NCBI RefSeq assembly: GCF_004337985.1 | Contig: NC_043741.1 | Coordinates: 3,782,953-3,846,952, forward strand | From: Pyricularia pennisetigena | Taxonomy: Eukaryota; Ascomycota; Sordariomycetes; Magnaporthales; Pyriculariaceae | DNA: 64,000 bases | Reading direction: 5' to 3' | Part shown: positions 37,215-50,010 of the stretch, piece after piece | Layout: each line of letters begins with the position of its first letter | How positions within the stretch are numbered: position 1 is the stretch's first letter | Notes under the pieces: generated by a model | What the model was told of the DNA's origin: nothing | What the model saw: only the letters and a program-made list of their open reading frames with translations | Database searches by the model: none | Program-made: the position numbers and the translations under genes

Positions 37215-38345
37215 CTAACCCCTGTTCAGAGTGTTTCCTGACCCACGGGGGTTCGCTTCAGTAAACTCATCCCACTGTCGTGCCTTGTATGTTGCCGCGT
37301 CCGCCTTCTCCTCGTCATCCTCATCTGGCTCGGGTATACGACCACTGGCCTCTCCACCGCCTTCGATAATTCCACCCCGTCGCCTCTCCTCCTCCAGGTA
37401 CTCATCTATGCTCATCGTAGGCAGATTATGACCGGGGCGGAAAACACCCTTGGCCAACTCGTCGCGACTCCCCACAATGGTAAAGGGTTGAAGCGGCTTT
37501 CCCGCCTTGTTCAGTAGGGGTCCGCCCATGGCGGACTGCAGACGACGTAAGGGACGGTCGAGCCTCGCGGCACCATCTGCTTCTTCCTGGGCTCGTCTCC
37601 GCCTTTCATCCTCCTCCACCGTCGTCCCCGTCGACATCAGAGGCTCGGGAGCCTGGGCCAAAACCTCCTCCTCGCGGTTGATGCTCTCAAGCGCCTGTAG
37701 GGCCTCGTCGGCCGCCATCTCCAGCTGCGTCAGGTACACGGGCCGCGCATACTCCTCGGCGATATCGTCCCCATCACCGCCCTCGTCCTCGCCCTGCCTA
37801 GCCCTCCGCGACCTGCTCTTCAGCGCCTCGAGCTTGGCGCGCAGGTCCTTCTCCCGCCTGAACGCGGCGATCTTGGAGTCGCGCCGGCGGGCCGGGTCCG
37901 ACGGCAGCGTCGAGAACATGCGGGGCGCCTCGTCGTACTCGCGCAGCAGGCGCGCCTGGGGCTGGCCCAGGGCCTCGTAGCCGTCGAGGAGGTGTAAGAA
38001 GCGCTCGTAGCAGGCTCGACTCTCGTCAAGCACGGCGGCGCGGGCGCGCGGGGTCGTCGTCGGCTGTTTCTGCAGAAGGCCCGCGAGGTGGTGCTCGGTC
38101 AGCAGGAACGGGAGGTAGTCGGTCCTGACGTCCTCGAGCGTCTCGTTAGGGCTGAAGACGGAGGCGGCCGAGATGCGCTCCAGGCAGGCACGATAGGCGG
38201 CGATCGCCGTGGACAGTGCGTCGCGCTTCTCAGGCGACTGCGCCTCGAAGCTGCCCTCCAGCGCCAAGCGGCTGGCCTCGGCTTCCCTGTAGCAGTCGGC
38301 GAGGGACTGGGGTTGTTGTTGGTCCTGGCTCGGATCTTGCTCCAT
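37215..38345 (-). CDS. tap42: Tap42/IGBP1-like PP2A-associated protein (376 aa)
   Basis: Intronless, ATG at 38345. Tap42 binds the catalytic subunits of PP2A, PP4 and Sit4-type phosphatases and links them to TOR nutrient signalling in the cytosol. The N-terminal helical repeat domain is present (LADCYREAEASRLALEGS, then AIAAYRACLERIS and TDYLPFLLTEHHLAGLLQK), followed by RRRDSKIAAFRREKDLRAKL, a basic helix that contacts the phosphatase in relatives. After an acidic linker (EDEGGDGDD) comes a second helical part (YLTQLEMAADEALQALESI), and then the conserved end PFTIVGSRDELAKGVFRPGHNLPTMSIDEY and KARQWDEFTEANPRGSGNTLNRG (given in pieces by position: about residues 290-320 and 353-376). Length is typical for fungi. 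Identification firm. Confidence 0.92.
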   Translation of the reverse strand: MEQDPSQDQQQPQSLADCYREAEASRLALEGSFEAQSPEKRDALSTAIAAYRACLERISAASVFSPNETLEDVRTDYLPFLLTEHHLAGLLQKQPTTTPRARAAVLDESRACYERFLHLLDGYEALGQPQARLLREYDEAPRMFSTLPSDPARRRDSKIAAFRREKDLRAKLEALKSRSRRARQGEDEGGDGDDIAEEYARPVYLTQLEMAADEALQALESINREEEVLAQAPEPLMSTGTTVEEDERRRRAQEEADGAARLDRPLRRLQSAMGGPLLNKAGKPLQPFTIVGSRDELAKGVFRPGHNLPTMSIDEYLEEERRRGGIIEGGGEASGRIPEPDEDDEEKADAATYKARQWDEFTEANPRGSGNTLNRG

Positions 38346-39493
38346 ATTGGAGGGAGGGTTGGCGGGGGCGGGCCTGGGTTTGGACGTGGGGGTATCGTAT
38401 ATTGCGTCTGAGAGTGTATGGTGGATGAGGTAGACTTGATTGAGTTGCTAGGGGGAAAGGGATATTATCTTGAAGTTGCGGCCTTGCTTCAGTCCGAGGG
38501 TGGCGTTAGAAGCAGCAAAATTATGGATGAGGTGGATATGATGCAATGGGAGCTTGCTTGAAGGTGCTTTGCCGTCTGAGGCGGGGCAACAGCTAAAGCT
38601 CTCTTTTCGGGTAGGGCCCACCTACAATTCTTGACTTGAGCAGGCCTGTATGGGTTGATTGATTGGGCCTTGTGCGTTTTGCAGCTGTCTGTTTTACGTC
38701 CATACCTTAGCCTGATCTTACCGTTTTATTTTCTACACGTCCCTACTTATACTCAATTTGGGTTGCTATTCGGCCAAGTGAGCAAAGTGAACAATTTCAG
38801 TCCTCTTTGCAATAAAATCTCAGTAAGCCAGGCCAATCTGTATCATTTGGAAAATAAAAGTTCAGAATCTAAACTGCGTGCACCTAACCTAGATTATGCA
38901 AGTACTAATTTTATCGATGTGCCTATGGAGGGCAGTAAATGGTGATATACAATCTAGGCCAGAGGGGAAAACAGTACTTCTGAGGGATGGAATTTTAAAC
39001 AACCACCCATCAAATGGATGTCAGGTTTGGTGCTTTTTCTTTCCTCCTATTTGGACTGGTTTGAGGCAAATAAATGAACGAACAATCAGGCCGGCATACG
39101 AAAAACCTGCCCCGGTTCGCCATTTGCGTGTTGTTTTCCTCTACTGTGCCTGCCCTTCTGGTCAGTAAAGTGGCCTACCTCGAATTCTTTTGCCATGAGC
39201 TTGTTTGAAAAGGTTCGAGCTCGTCGTTGTTTTCTTTGTCATTTGATCCCCTCAAGCCGCGAATCCAATCAAACCGGGTTCATCGCCAGATTTCTTCAGG
39301 TTTCTTTCTGACTGGCCAAGATCCGGTTATTACCATCCATTGTTGCTGTCCTGACAACCCTTTTTCGTCTCAACGAATTCAATAATCCGGTCAGATCGAT
39401 CATCTTCAGGCCATCTTTACTTTCCATTTGCTATCCTTGAGTCGAGAATGTGCCTGATACACCAAGCCTGACCAAGAATCGTACTCACCCATC
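38346..39493. other. Divergent promoter region between tap42 and dcl1
   Basis: About 1.15 kb with no supported gene. The half next to the dicer gene is pyrimidine-rich and probably its leader. Confidence 0.6.
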
Positions 39494-42400
39494 ATGGAAG
39501 TCCACGATGGCCCCAAATCCCCCGACCAAGCGACCAAGTCTCACTATGATGGCGATAGGATCGACCCAGATAGCGAAGACGACGCCGTGAGACTTGTTGC
39601 CAATCCAGACCCCTCGCAGCCACGCAAAATATCTGAAAGAAAACGAGCAGATCAAGCAGCTTTTGAATCATGGGTCAACGACAACAAGACTCGGCTCTCC
39701 CTTCCATCTGCGACCAGGAGCAAAAAGCCCGAGCTTAGAGAGCTTTTCTCAGCCAATGAAGCTCCAGAAGTACGTTCCACTAGAGCCCGACATAGGGTTA
39801 TCGAAGGACCTCGCGAGTATCAGATCGAGCTTTTTGAGAGAGCCAAGCAGAAGAACACCATAGCCGTCCTGGATACCGGTACTGGTAAGACACTCATTGC
39901 AGTTCTATTAATCCGCCACACCATTGAGCGTGAATTGGAGGCAAGATCGAAGGGCAGAGAGAAGCGTATGGCGTTCTTTTTGGTCGACAAGGTCGCCTTG
40001 GTACGCCAGCAAACAGACCATATCCGAGCCAATTTGGACTTTCCGGTGACAGGCCTTCATGGCGACACTGTCAGAGGTCTTTGGGACTCAAAGGAATACT
40101 TCACAAAGCTGGTTCATGAGCAGGAGGTGGTTGTATGTACGGCCGAGATCCTATACAAGTGTCTACACCACTCCTACCTGAGTATCAGCCAAGTTAGTTT
40201 AATCGTGTTTGATGAGGCACACCACGCCAAAAAGAACCACGTATATGCGAGGATTATCAAGGACTTCTATCTCATGGAGGACGACCATCAGAAACGACCT
40301 CGAATCTTTGGCATGACGGCATCTCCTATTGACACCAAGGACGCCTGCATAAGCTTTGAACGAGCTACACATGAGCTGGAAAGTCTTCTGCACAGTGAAA
40401 TAGCGACAATATCAGACCGAGACCTGCTGAAAGCCATTGGCAGCAGACCCCAAGAGGTCAGGAAATCATATGCCCGCGTCATTCGACAAGACAACACGGA
40501 TCTGTGCAAACGACTCCGCAAGTTGGTTGGCAATCATCCCCTCTTCAAGCAAACCTTTGACTCTGCGGAATTCGCTGTGACCGAGCTCGGAGCCTGGTGT
40601 GCAGACAAGCTATGGGAGCTTTTCTTCCGGGAAGAAGCTGTCTCAACCCTCGATGGCAGGCTCGAAGGCGGCCGGGCTCGGGACCTCAATGAAGCAGATG
40701 AAAGCAGCCATGAAGCCAACGACGCCCGCGCAGCTGTCAATCTTGTCCATCAGTGGTCTTTCGGACCGCCCGAGGATGCATTACTTTCGACCAAAATACA
40801 TAAGCTAATTGAGATCCTAGCAGAATGTTTCAGTCAGGCTAGTGCTGGCAATGCAATACAATGCATCGTCTTCGTGCAGCGTCGTGACACTGCAGTTCTT
40901 TTGAACGCGCTTTGTGAGCAGGCCGAGATTAGAACCAAGCTACCTGACTTAAAAGGGGCCTTTCTGGTAAATTCACTCAACACTTGCTTAGCATGAGTGA
41001 CGACTGACTGATGGACAAACCTTGCAGATAGGAGCAGGAAGGGGTGGGAACGCGGCCTTTACTACAACACGACAGCAAGAGCAAACAGTCTCAAGGTTCC
41101 GAGATGGTGATATCAACTGTCTCTTCGCCACGTCAATCGCCGAAGAGGGACTGGATATCCCGGGGTGCAATGTGGTGATCCGATTCGACCTCCACGGAAC
41201 AACCATTCAATATATCCAGTCTCGTGGCAGGGCACGAATGAAGAACTCGTGTTTCATTCACATGACCGAGTTTGGAAATCAAGAGCACAACAGAAGATGG
41301 TTTCAAGACAGAGTCAACGAGCAAAAAATGCGTGACTTTTGCCTCTCCCTACCAAAGGATAGGATTGTGGAGAAGGCGGAAGTTGACGACGTCTTGCGAG
41401 GCGACCAAAGCCAGAAGATCTTTGTCGTTCCCGGCACCAAGGCAAGTTTGACCTTTAAACAAAGTCTGGTTGTTCTGGCAGAGTTTGTCGCTACGTTGCC
41501 AGCCAAGCTCGATGAGATACTCAGTGTCGATTACACTATTGTCCCGGTCTTTGGTGGGTTCCAGGGTGAGGTGGATCTGCCTGCATCTTCGCCCGTGAGA
41601 AGTGCAATGGGCGGCGTATACCGGTCAAAACAGCTCGCCAAGTGTGCAGCGGCTTATGCCATGTGCATCCAGCTCTACAACAGCAACTACCTCAACGACC
41701 ACCTAAAGTCCACGCTGAGCAAGGTCCTTCCGGCTATGAGGAATGCACGTCTGGCCGTCAGCTCCAAGAAGAAAAAGGTCTACACTATGCGCACCAAGCC
41801 GGTTATGTGGTCCGAGGTGGGACCTCTCCCAGAGCTCTATGCCATGGTCCTCAGCCTTGTCCAGCCAGGAGCAGCATACTACCACTCGCGGCCTATCCTG
41901 TTGGTCACAAGAAAACCCCTCCCAGCCATTGCCCAATTTCCAATCTTTTTCGGCAAAGGAAGCAGCCGTAGATCAGAAGTTCGCTGCATACCGCTTGCAA
42001 ATCCTTGGAACCCAACGACCAAGCAGGTTGAAGGCCTTTGCGCTTTCACGCTTTGTGTTTTTCGAGACATATTCAGTAAGGATTTCCAAGCCTCTGCAAC
42101 CGATATGCCATACTTTCTAGCCCCAAGTACAGGAATCGAGCACGAAACTGAGCTTTCGAGCTTGGCCAACCCTGAGGAGATGATCGACTGGGCCACGGTG
42201 CAGCGTACAACGACTACTGATCGTATGCCGTACAACTTCAACGAACCGGACACTTTTTTCCAAGACAAGTACGTCTCTGACCCTTTTGACGGGTCCCGTA
42301 AGTTCTTCATGCGCAAAGTACGTCGCGACCTAAAACCGCAGGATCAAGTGCCAGAAGGAGTCCCAGCTCCATCAAAATGGCGGGCTGCAGAGCACACTAT

Positions 42401-44394
42401 TCTGAACTACAGCGTTAGCCTTTGGAAAAGGTCCCGCGCAGGACATAATAGTCGGCAAGATCAGCCAGTTGTAGAGGCTGAGCTTGCGCCCCTACGGCGG
42501 AACTTACTGGATGAGACGGATGGGGAGAATTCGGCAGGCCTGCAGACTTGCTACATTGTCCTGGAGACACTCTTGATATCCCAGGTAAGCTGTCACAAAT
42601 TAGCAAAGAAAAAAAAGGTGTATCAAGAAAACTACAGTAGCTGACATTGTAAAGATACCCGTGGACACGGTGGTAATGGCCTATACTTTCCCGGCCATAA
42701 TATACCGTTTGGAGAGCAGCCTGATTGCCCTAGAAGCATGTCATAAACTCGGTCTTGATATTCCGATTGATACTGCTCTTATAGCAATGACCAAGGACAG
42801 TGACAACTCCGACGAACATGACGAAGCGCCCATCAACTTCCAGTACGGAATGGGTCAGAACTACGAACGGCTAGAGTTTCTGGGCGACTGCTTTCTCAAA
42901 ATGGCCACTTCAATTGCACTATACACGCTGGTTGAGGGTGATGAGTTTGAATACCACGTCGAGCGGATGGTGGACATTTGCAACAAGAATCTGCTGAATT
43001 GGGCCTTAGAATCCAGTCTTCAAGAATATATTCGGTCTAAATCCTTCAACCGGCGCACATGGTATCCTCCAGGCCTGAAACTTCTCAAGGGCAAAAAGAC
43101 GGAGGTGGAGGATGAGCATTCACTGGGGGACAAGTCCATTGCCGATGTGTGCGAGGCCCTCATCGGTGCCGCATATTTGACAGCCCAGGCTCAGAACCCT
43201 CCAAATTTCGATCTGGCTGTCAAAGCTGTCACTGTCATGACGCATAGCAAAAACCATACCATGCAGGAGTGGAATGATTATTACGCAGCTTACAAATGCC
43301 AGGAGTGGTTGTCGACCTCACCATCCCAGATGCAGCTCGAGCTCTGTAATCAGATCAAGAACAAGATGGGATATAAATTCAAGAACCCACGTCTTTTGCG
43401 CTGCGCGTTTATGCATTCGTCGTATCCGAGGCAGTACGAAAATATACCCAGCTATCAGAGGCTCGAGTTCTTGGGCGATTCGCTGCTCGACATGGTCTGC
43501 GTTGACTATCTCTTCAAGAAGTACCCGGACAAGGATCCACAATGGCTGACAGAGCACAAGATGGCAATGGTATCGAACCAGTTTTTCGGCTGCGTCGCCG
43601 TCGAGCTTGGATTCCATCGCCACTTGATACACATGCAGCCAGCGCTTGGTGCGAGTATAACCGAGTGGGCCGAACTGGTTATCAAGAGGCGCGATGAGGC
43701 CAGACAGCTGGCGATTAGACGCGGCACGAGCGAGGAGGAATATGCCCGGGACTTTTGGATAGAGGTCCATCATCCACCCAAGTGTCTGCCTGACATTCTA
43801 GAAGCATACGTGGGCGCTCTCTTCGTCGACACTGGCTATGACTATAGAGCAGTCGTTGGGTTTTTCAACCGTCACATAGAGCCCTACTTTGCAGACATGT
43901 CCATATACGACATGTACTCATCCAAGCACCCTGTCACGCACATCACCAGCATCATCACCACCAGGTTCGGGTGTTCGTCCTTTCGGTTGATGGTGCATGA
44001 GATTCCGGACGATGTAAAGGGCGAGGGACTTGTCACTGGAGCCGTCAAGGTTGTTGCTGCCTGCATGATACATGGCGAGGTACGCTGCCACGCCGTTGCC
44101 GCCAGTGGGCGCTATGCCAAACTTGCGGTTGCGAAACAGGCGGTTGCAATATACGAGGACATGAGTCCGGCGGAATTTCGGCTACGTCACGGGTGCAATT
44201 GCAAGCCGGGAGATGGAGATGGAGACCATGGGGTTCTGGTGGATCAAAGGGCCTATTGCGAGCTCGGAGAGCCGTTGCAACAGAAGGATCCCCCTGCAAA
44301 GTCTTTAGTTGAGGTTGACGGAAAAACTATCACAGAGATGCGTCTTGCACATTCTGAGCAGATGAATGATCAGGAAGAATTCTTGTCTTGGTAG
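39494..44394 (+). CDS. dcl1: Dicer-like protein 1 (1589 aa)
   Basis: Exons 39494-40966, 41028-42584 and 42655-44394; introns of 61 bp and 70 bp, both phase 0, with GACTGAC and GCTGAC branch points. Dicers cut double-stranded RNA into small RNAs for silencing. Order: acidic N terminus, ISERKRADQAAF, DExD/H helicase with Walker A GTGKT at 129-133 and DEAH at 240-243, helicase C with IAEEGLDIPGCNVVIRFDL and QYIQSRGRAR, a dimerisation (DUF283-like) part around RSKQLAKCAAAYAM, a poorly conserved PAZ-like region, RNase IIIa (ERLEFLGDCFLK near 1080), RNase IIIb (QRLEFLGDSLLDM near 1280, then KCLPDILEAYVGALF near 1380), and a C-terminal dsRNA-binding region ending in FRLRHGCNC. Catalytic acidic residues are present in both RNase III domains. 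The C-terminal dsRNA-binding part favours the Dcl1 over the Dcl2 branch, which I judge from memory of the families. Confidence 0.9.
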
Positions 44395-46331
44395 GTTACA
44401 TACAGAAGTGGGTTTCGGTACTCGTGGTTTCTTTCCACGAGTGTCCGTTCGTTGACATTGTTGTAGACTAGTCTAGATAGAGGAGAAAGCAAGCCCATAC
44501 ACAACAAATGATTGTTGAGCTGTGAGTGGTATATACTACTTGCGGGGGACAAAAATGTTTGTTAACACGAGTCACCTGCTTGCATATTTACCCGCTTACT
44601 TTGTATAATATCGATTTTAGATTTAGTCCAACTGCCGGCGTGCCTTTTTGCTTGATGGATTGTTTGTTATTGAGTTGCATAGGCACGCAGATCTTATACG
44701 ACTTTACCGCCAAATGTATCTGCCGCTCATTCATTTCTTGCGGCAGGGATTTAGGTGCCCGATGTAAGAAGGCAGATAGATTCAAGCCAAGTTTCACCAA
44801 GATGTGTTTTTGTGGATATTGATGTCATTGTGTCAAGCATCTGCGTTTAGAAACACAGATGAACTCCCACAATGTCAAATTGAATGTCAGGCGGAAGGAG
44901 AGAGCGTAATTGACAATTAACACCCACTCGTACCAGCTTCGTGCCTTGCAGGGTGATATAGTAATTGTTGCAGGCTATATTTACCGGAGTCACTGGCATT
45001 AGTCATAGACGGGAGCTTTCCTCTTTTGGCTGTGCTTTTTAGTGCAACAGTAATTTTCTACACACTCCCATTGGCGGAAGCAAGCAAACCGCCGAAGGAT
45101 CTGCGGAGATGGTCTTATTGGCGAAACAATGGCGAAAATCATCCAATTGGGCAGAGGGGGGTTTGTTTCTGTCAGGACAGGGGTGGGCCCGACTTGGGCC
45201 TGTATCAAGTCGGTGAAAGAGAAATTGCAAAGGGAGCTCCTCCGTACGTGGTGGCAATCATGGAATTATTTCCCCTCCATGTGCCGCCGAGGTTTGCGAA
45301 TATACCGTGGCCAAGTAATAACAAGTTTGCTTTCTCTGCATCTTCGCCTCCATAAAGTTCTCCGAATAAGGAGAAGAAAAAAAAAAAAAAAGAGAAGCAA
45401 ATGTTGCTCCCGCCGGCCCGGTCCTGATTGGGGTGGGAATGCTGTTTAGTTGTAACGATTTGTGGTTTGGCTAAAATGCGGTTTTGTCATCTCTTTCCAC
45501 TTGTGGTACTCCCCCACAGAATTTCACCATCATCCCTTGCTGAGCCTCAATGTAACAACCCCCAGCAAATACCGAACAGAACAAAAAAAGCTAAGCTTTC
45601 TTAGCGCTGATTGCAGGAATTGGCAAACCCGAATGTTGTGGGCGGATCATGCGGCAGTGGACTTCCGACTTCTTTTTCAAGGTGGGGGGGAAAGGGGGGC
45701 GGGGGGGCTGTGGTTGATGCGTACCAGACTTGCAAATCGATGCAACCGGCTTGCCGGCTCATGGCGATGTAATCGTGCAGGCTTATGTGTACGTACCACT
45801 TTGTCATGGGTGGTGGTATTCGTTATGCCAAATTCGTCGTGGGCCATGATCTCAATCCATCTCAGTAACTACCTGTTGCTAAAAATCGCTACACTTACAA
45901 CGTGCCACTGGCAAGCCCCCTTGGATCAGGTGGATATCATGGACCCCTGGTTTGAAACAAATCGAGGATATCTTCTGTGCTTACGTGGGCCGATTGTTTG
46001 TACGATTACAGCCGTTGGACGTTTCTAACTGATGGAATAAATCAATTTGTCGACGGTACAGAAGACGGCAGTGGAGCCAGGAACAAAAAAAAAAAAAAAA
46101 GGAGGGAGCCCGGAACAATGCCATGTAACATACTGTACGAGGCGAGTATATATTTCACTCTGGATGTCGCCGCCATCCTGTTGAGCATCATGATCTCTCC
46201 CAGGCCACCCCTCTGCACTCAGTCGTTTTGGCCGGCCACCTTGTTGCGCTCGTTCTTTGCCTAGAGCCTTTCGTATCATTCTTCACAGTCTTTTGTAGTA
46301 ACTCCAGACAAGCCCCCCCACAATCATTACC
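44395..46331. other. Intergenic region, no supported gene
   Basis: About 1.9 kb with A-rich runs at 45379-45393 and 46085-46100. The right end is probably the promoter of the xylanase gene: a GCGAGTATATATTTCAC stretch with a TATA-like core lies at about 46144-46152, some 185 bp before the ATG. Confidence 0.6.
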
Positions 46332-47700
<1,369 letters not shown>

Positions 47701-47875
47701 ACATTCTGAGGCTATTCATGACCTCAGATTTTACCTCTGACTGCCGTCCCCCATTTATGTCATATGGGCGATCCACCATGCAGCTCCCTTTTTTTTGAAC
47801 TTCTTTGTACATACTATTGGCTCTCAGCCAGAATAGATACCAACATACTTTTGAACATGATGAAACTTACTTTTA

Positions 47876-49477
47876 TCAGTTCCACCAAAAACTGACACTA
47901 AAGCTTACGCTCAAGCCTCTAATGTAGTGCCACCAGCCTACGGGAATGTAGAGGGTATCTCCAGGCTCCAGGATGCAGTCTAAAAATGGAATGTCCCTAA
48001 ATTCGACAGTGTCCGGCCGGCCATCATCCTGGTCTCGACCGTTCGCCTCGTCCCATCCTTCCATCACCCCAACGTCAAAGTGGCTGGTGTTGCTCATCTC
48101 AACCCCATCCTCCACCCCTCGGGCGGCCATGTGAGGGGTCTGCAGGTGAGAATAAAGCCTGACGTATTTGCGTCCCACGACCTGAGAGAGCATGTTGTGG
48201 TACGGATCCGTATGCAAAGGCGTGATCGTCCCGGGCGGTCCAAACCAGGCATTCAAGATGGGATCCTCGAGCTCGGGTGGTCGCTGTTCCGTCGTGGCAA
48301 ACATCGATGCTGGTGGGGGTGGAGGTGCAGTATAGCAATAGTCTGGTATGCGGATGTCGTCTCGCAAGCTGGGCAGTTGTTCGAATAGCTGATGTTGGGC
48401 TAGGTAAGCTATGGGCGCCTGTTCGTGCAAGCTTCCTGTCGTGCTACAATCCACTGCTTGTTTGCTGTTGCTGCTGTCATGATCCGACGAGGAAGAGATT
48501 GCCGAACGGTCGATGTAGCCCTCCAAGAAAGCGGCAAACGGGATTATCTTCTGACCCCAGCCCTCGTCAACATAACTCCTCCCAGTTTCCACGGGAACTA
48601 AACGTTGGCCGTTGAGAGTACGTGACAGCAGGTAAGCAGGCTTGCACCATGGGTTTGTGGTGCGAGCTGGCCAGTCATCCGTGACGCCGGTGATGATCAA
48701 AGGCTCGGGACCAAGATCTAAGTTGGTAGGTCTGTCCATGTAGAACTGGAACGATTCCAAGGAGAGTTGTCCAACCCTCATCACGGGATTCTTGACTGGT
48801 GGCGTGAATGGCTCAGTCGGTTTGAATGAAGCATGCGCATCCCAGACATTAAGCGAAGCGTTGCTTTGAGATAGCTTCAGTCGCTTGGAAAGATGAGAAT
48901 CATCTCGGGTGTTCATAGCAGTAGACTCTGAACCTGCATCGAATTGCTGTGTATTGAAAATCATGTCAAGTAGGCAAAATGCTTGCTCTACCCAGCGACG
49001 GCCTCTCTTGGTTCCCGCAGCGCCCGCAAGAATGATAGCAAGATCAAGGGGCTGGACAAGTTGTTCCAGCAGGGCATCATCGGGCTTGGGTGGGAGAGCC
49101 GGTGGAACGGAACAATTGTCCGCTGCCAAAGAGGATGCCAGGAAGAGAACGGAGAACTTCAAGATGCTGGCATCCGTGTATAATACCCTCCAGCAAACGG
49201 GCAGATCCTTGAAGATATAAGCGTAGAACTTGGAGTACGAGATGGAGATTAGATCGTCAACCCTCCTTGAGACGAGCGTAAAGGACTCAGCATCGAAGGG
49301 GGCACCCTTTGCAACAATGGTCGCTTGGCGGCCGAGAAGCTCTACAAGGGGCCTTTCGCAGCCTGCGACCTCGCTGAGTGGCTCAACATCACCGCCCGCG
49401 CAGTCGGACGAGATATCTCTGGCGGCCTCGAGACAAAATTCCCTTAGTCGACAGCATGACCCATTTCTGGATGTCAT
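47876..49477 (-). CDS. JmjC-domain oxygenase, KDM8/JMJD5-like (533 aa)
   Basis: Single exon. The minus-strand frame extends left to 49744, but its first ATG in a sensible context is at 49477; the upstream part would encode a poly-Lys run from a homopolymer and is leader. The C-terminal third is a JmjC (cupin) domain of Fe(II)/2-oxoglutarate dioxygenases: GPPGTITPLHTDPYHNML gives His422 and Asp424, and VGWWHYIRGLSVSFSVSFWW gives the distal His517, which together hold the iron. The preceding segment, from about residue 255 (PLIITGVTDDWPA), is typical for JMJD5. Members hydroxylate proteins or demethylate lysine; the substrate here is unknown. The N-terminal 220 residues are helical and not recognised. 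Very acidic inserts (DEANGRDQDDGRP) lie within the cupin. Confidence 0.85.
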   Translation of the reverse strand: MTSRNGSCCRLREFCLEAARDISSDCAGGDVEPLSEVAGCERPLVELLGRQATIVAKGAPFDAESFTLVSRRVDDLISISYSKFYAYIFKDLPVCWRVLYTDASILKFSVLFLASSLAADNCSVPPALPPKPDDALLEQLVQPLDLAIILAGAAGTKRGRRWVEQAFCLLDMIFNTQQFDAGSESTAMNTRDDSHLSKRLKLSQSNASLNVWDAHASFKPTEPFTPPVKNPVMRVGQLSLESFQFYMDRPTNLDLGPEPLIITGVTDDWPARTTNPWCKPAYLLSRTLNGQRLVPVETGRSYVDEGWGQKIIPFAAFLEGYIDRSAISSSSDHDSSNSKQAVDCSTTGSLHEQAPIAYLAQHQLFEQLPSLRDDIRIPDYCYTAPPPPPASMFATTEQRPPELEDPILNAWFGPPGTITPLHTDPYHNMLSQVVGRKYVRLYSHLQTPHMAARGVEDGVEMSNTSHFDVGVMEGWDEANGRDQDDGRPDTVEFRDIPFLDCILEPGDTLYIPVGWWHYIRGLSVSFSVSFWWN

Positions 49478-50010
49478 ATTAAGCGGCGCCGCGCTATTTG
49501 AACGACCTGATTCCCGTCTGATTTGAATCCTTGTTTTTTTTTTTTTTTTTTTTTTCTTCTTTGCAAGGGTGGTTGGACGATGATGGATCGCGGAAGTCGC
49601 CAAGGGTGAATTGCGCTTGCCCCACGCTCTAGCGAGTTTTTGGGTGCATGGATAAGGAAGGCCTTCCCCAAAACTCACAAAATTCCAGGGAGGCAGGTAA
49701 GCATCCAGTGCGAATTCTCTCCTGACGATCCCAGAAATCACCACACTACTTTCTTAGCACAACAAAATTGAAGTTCAAAGCATCCAAGCAATCGGTGATC
49801 CCATAACTGATTAAGTTTGGTCAAACGCGTGTTCTTTTCTCTATGGAAAATTCTGCCAATTGCTCCATGCCATTCCGATATACGACATGTGCCTACCTAC
49901 CCGTGTGTTTACACGAAAACCAACGTGCTCGCTCGCTCGCTCAAACGCTTAGACTAAACCACCTCTGTTGTGTAGCAAACAGCCGCCAGAAAGATGATTC
50001 AACCCGCTCC
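49478..50010. other. Intergenic region with poly-T tract
   Basis: Leader of the JmjC gene with a 22-bp T run at 49534-49555, then the 3' region of the P450 gene. No gene is seen. Confidence 0.6.
49534..49555. repeat. Poly-T tract (22 bp)
   Basis: Uninterrupted run just upstream of the JmjC start codon (poly-A in the sense of that gene). Confidence 0.95.
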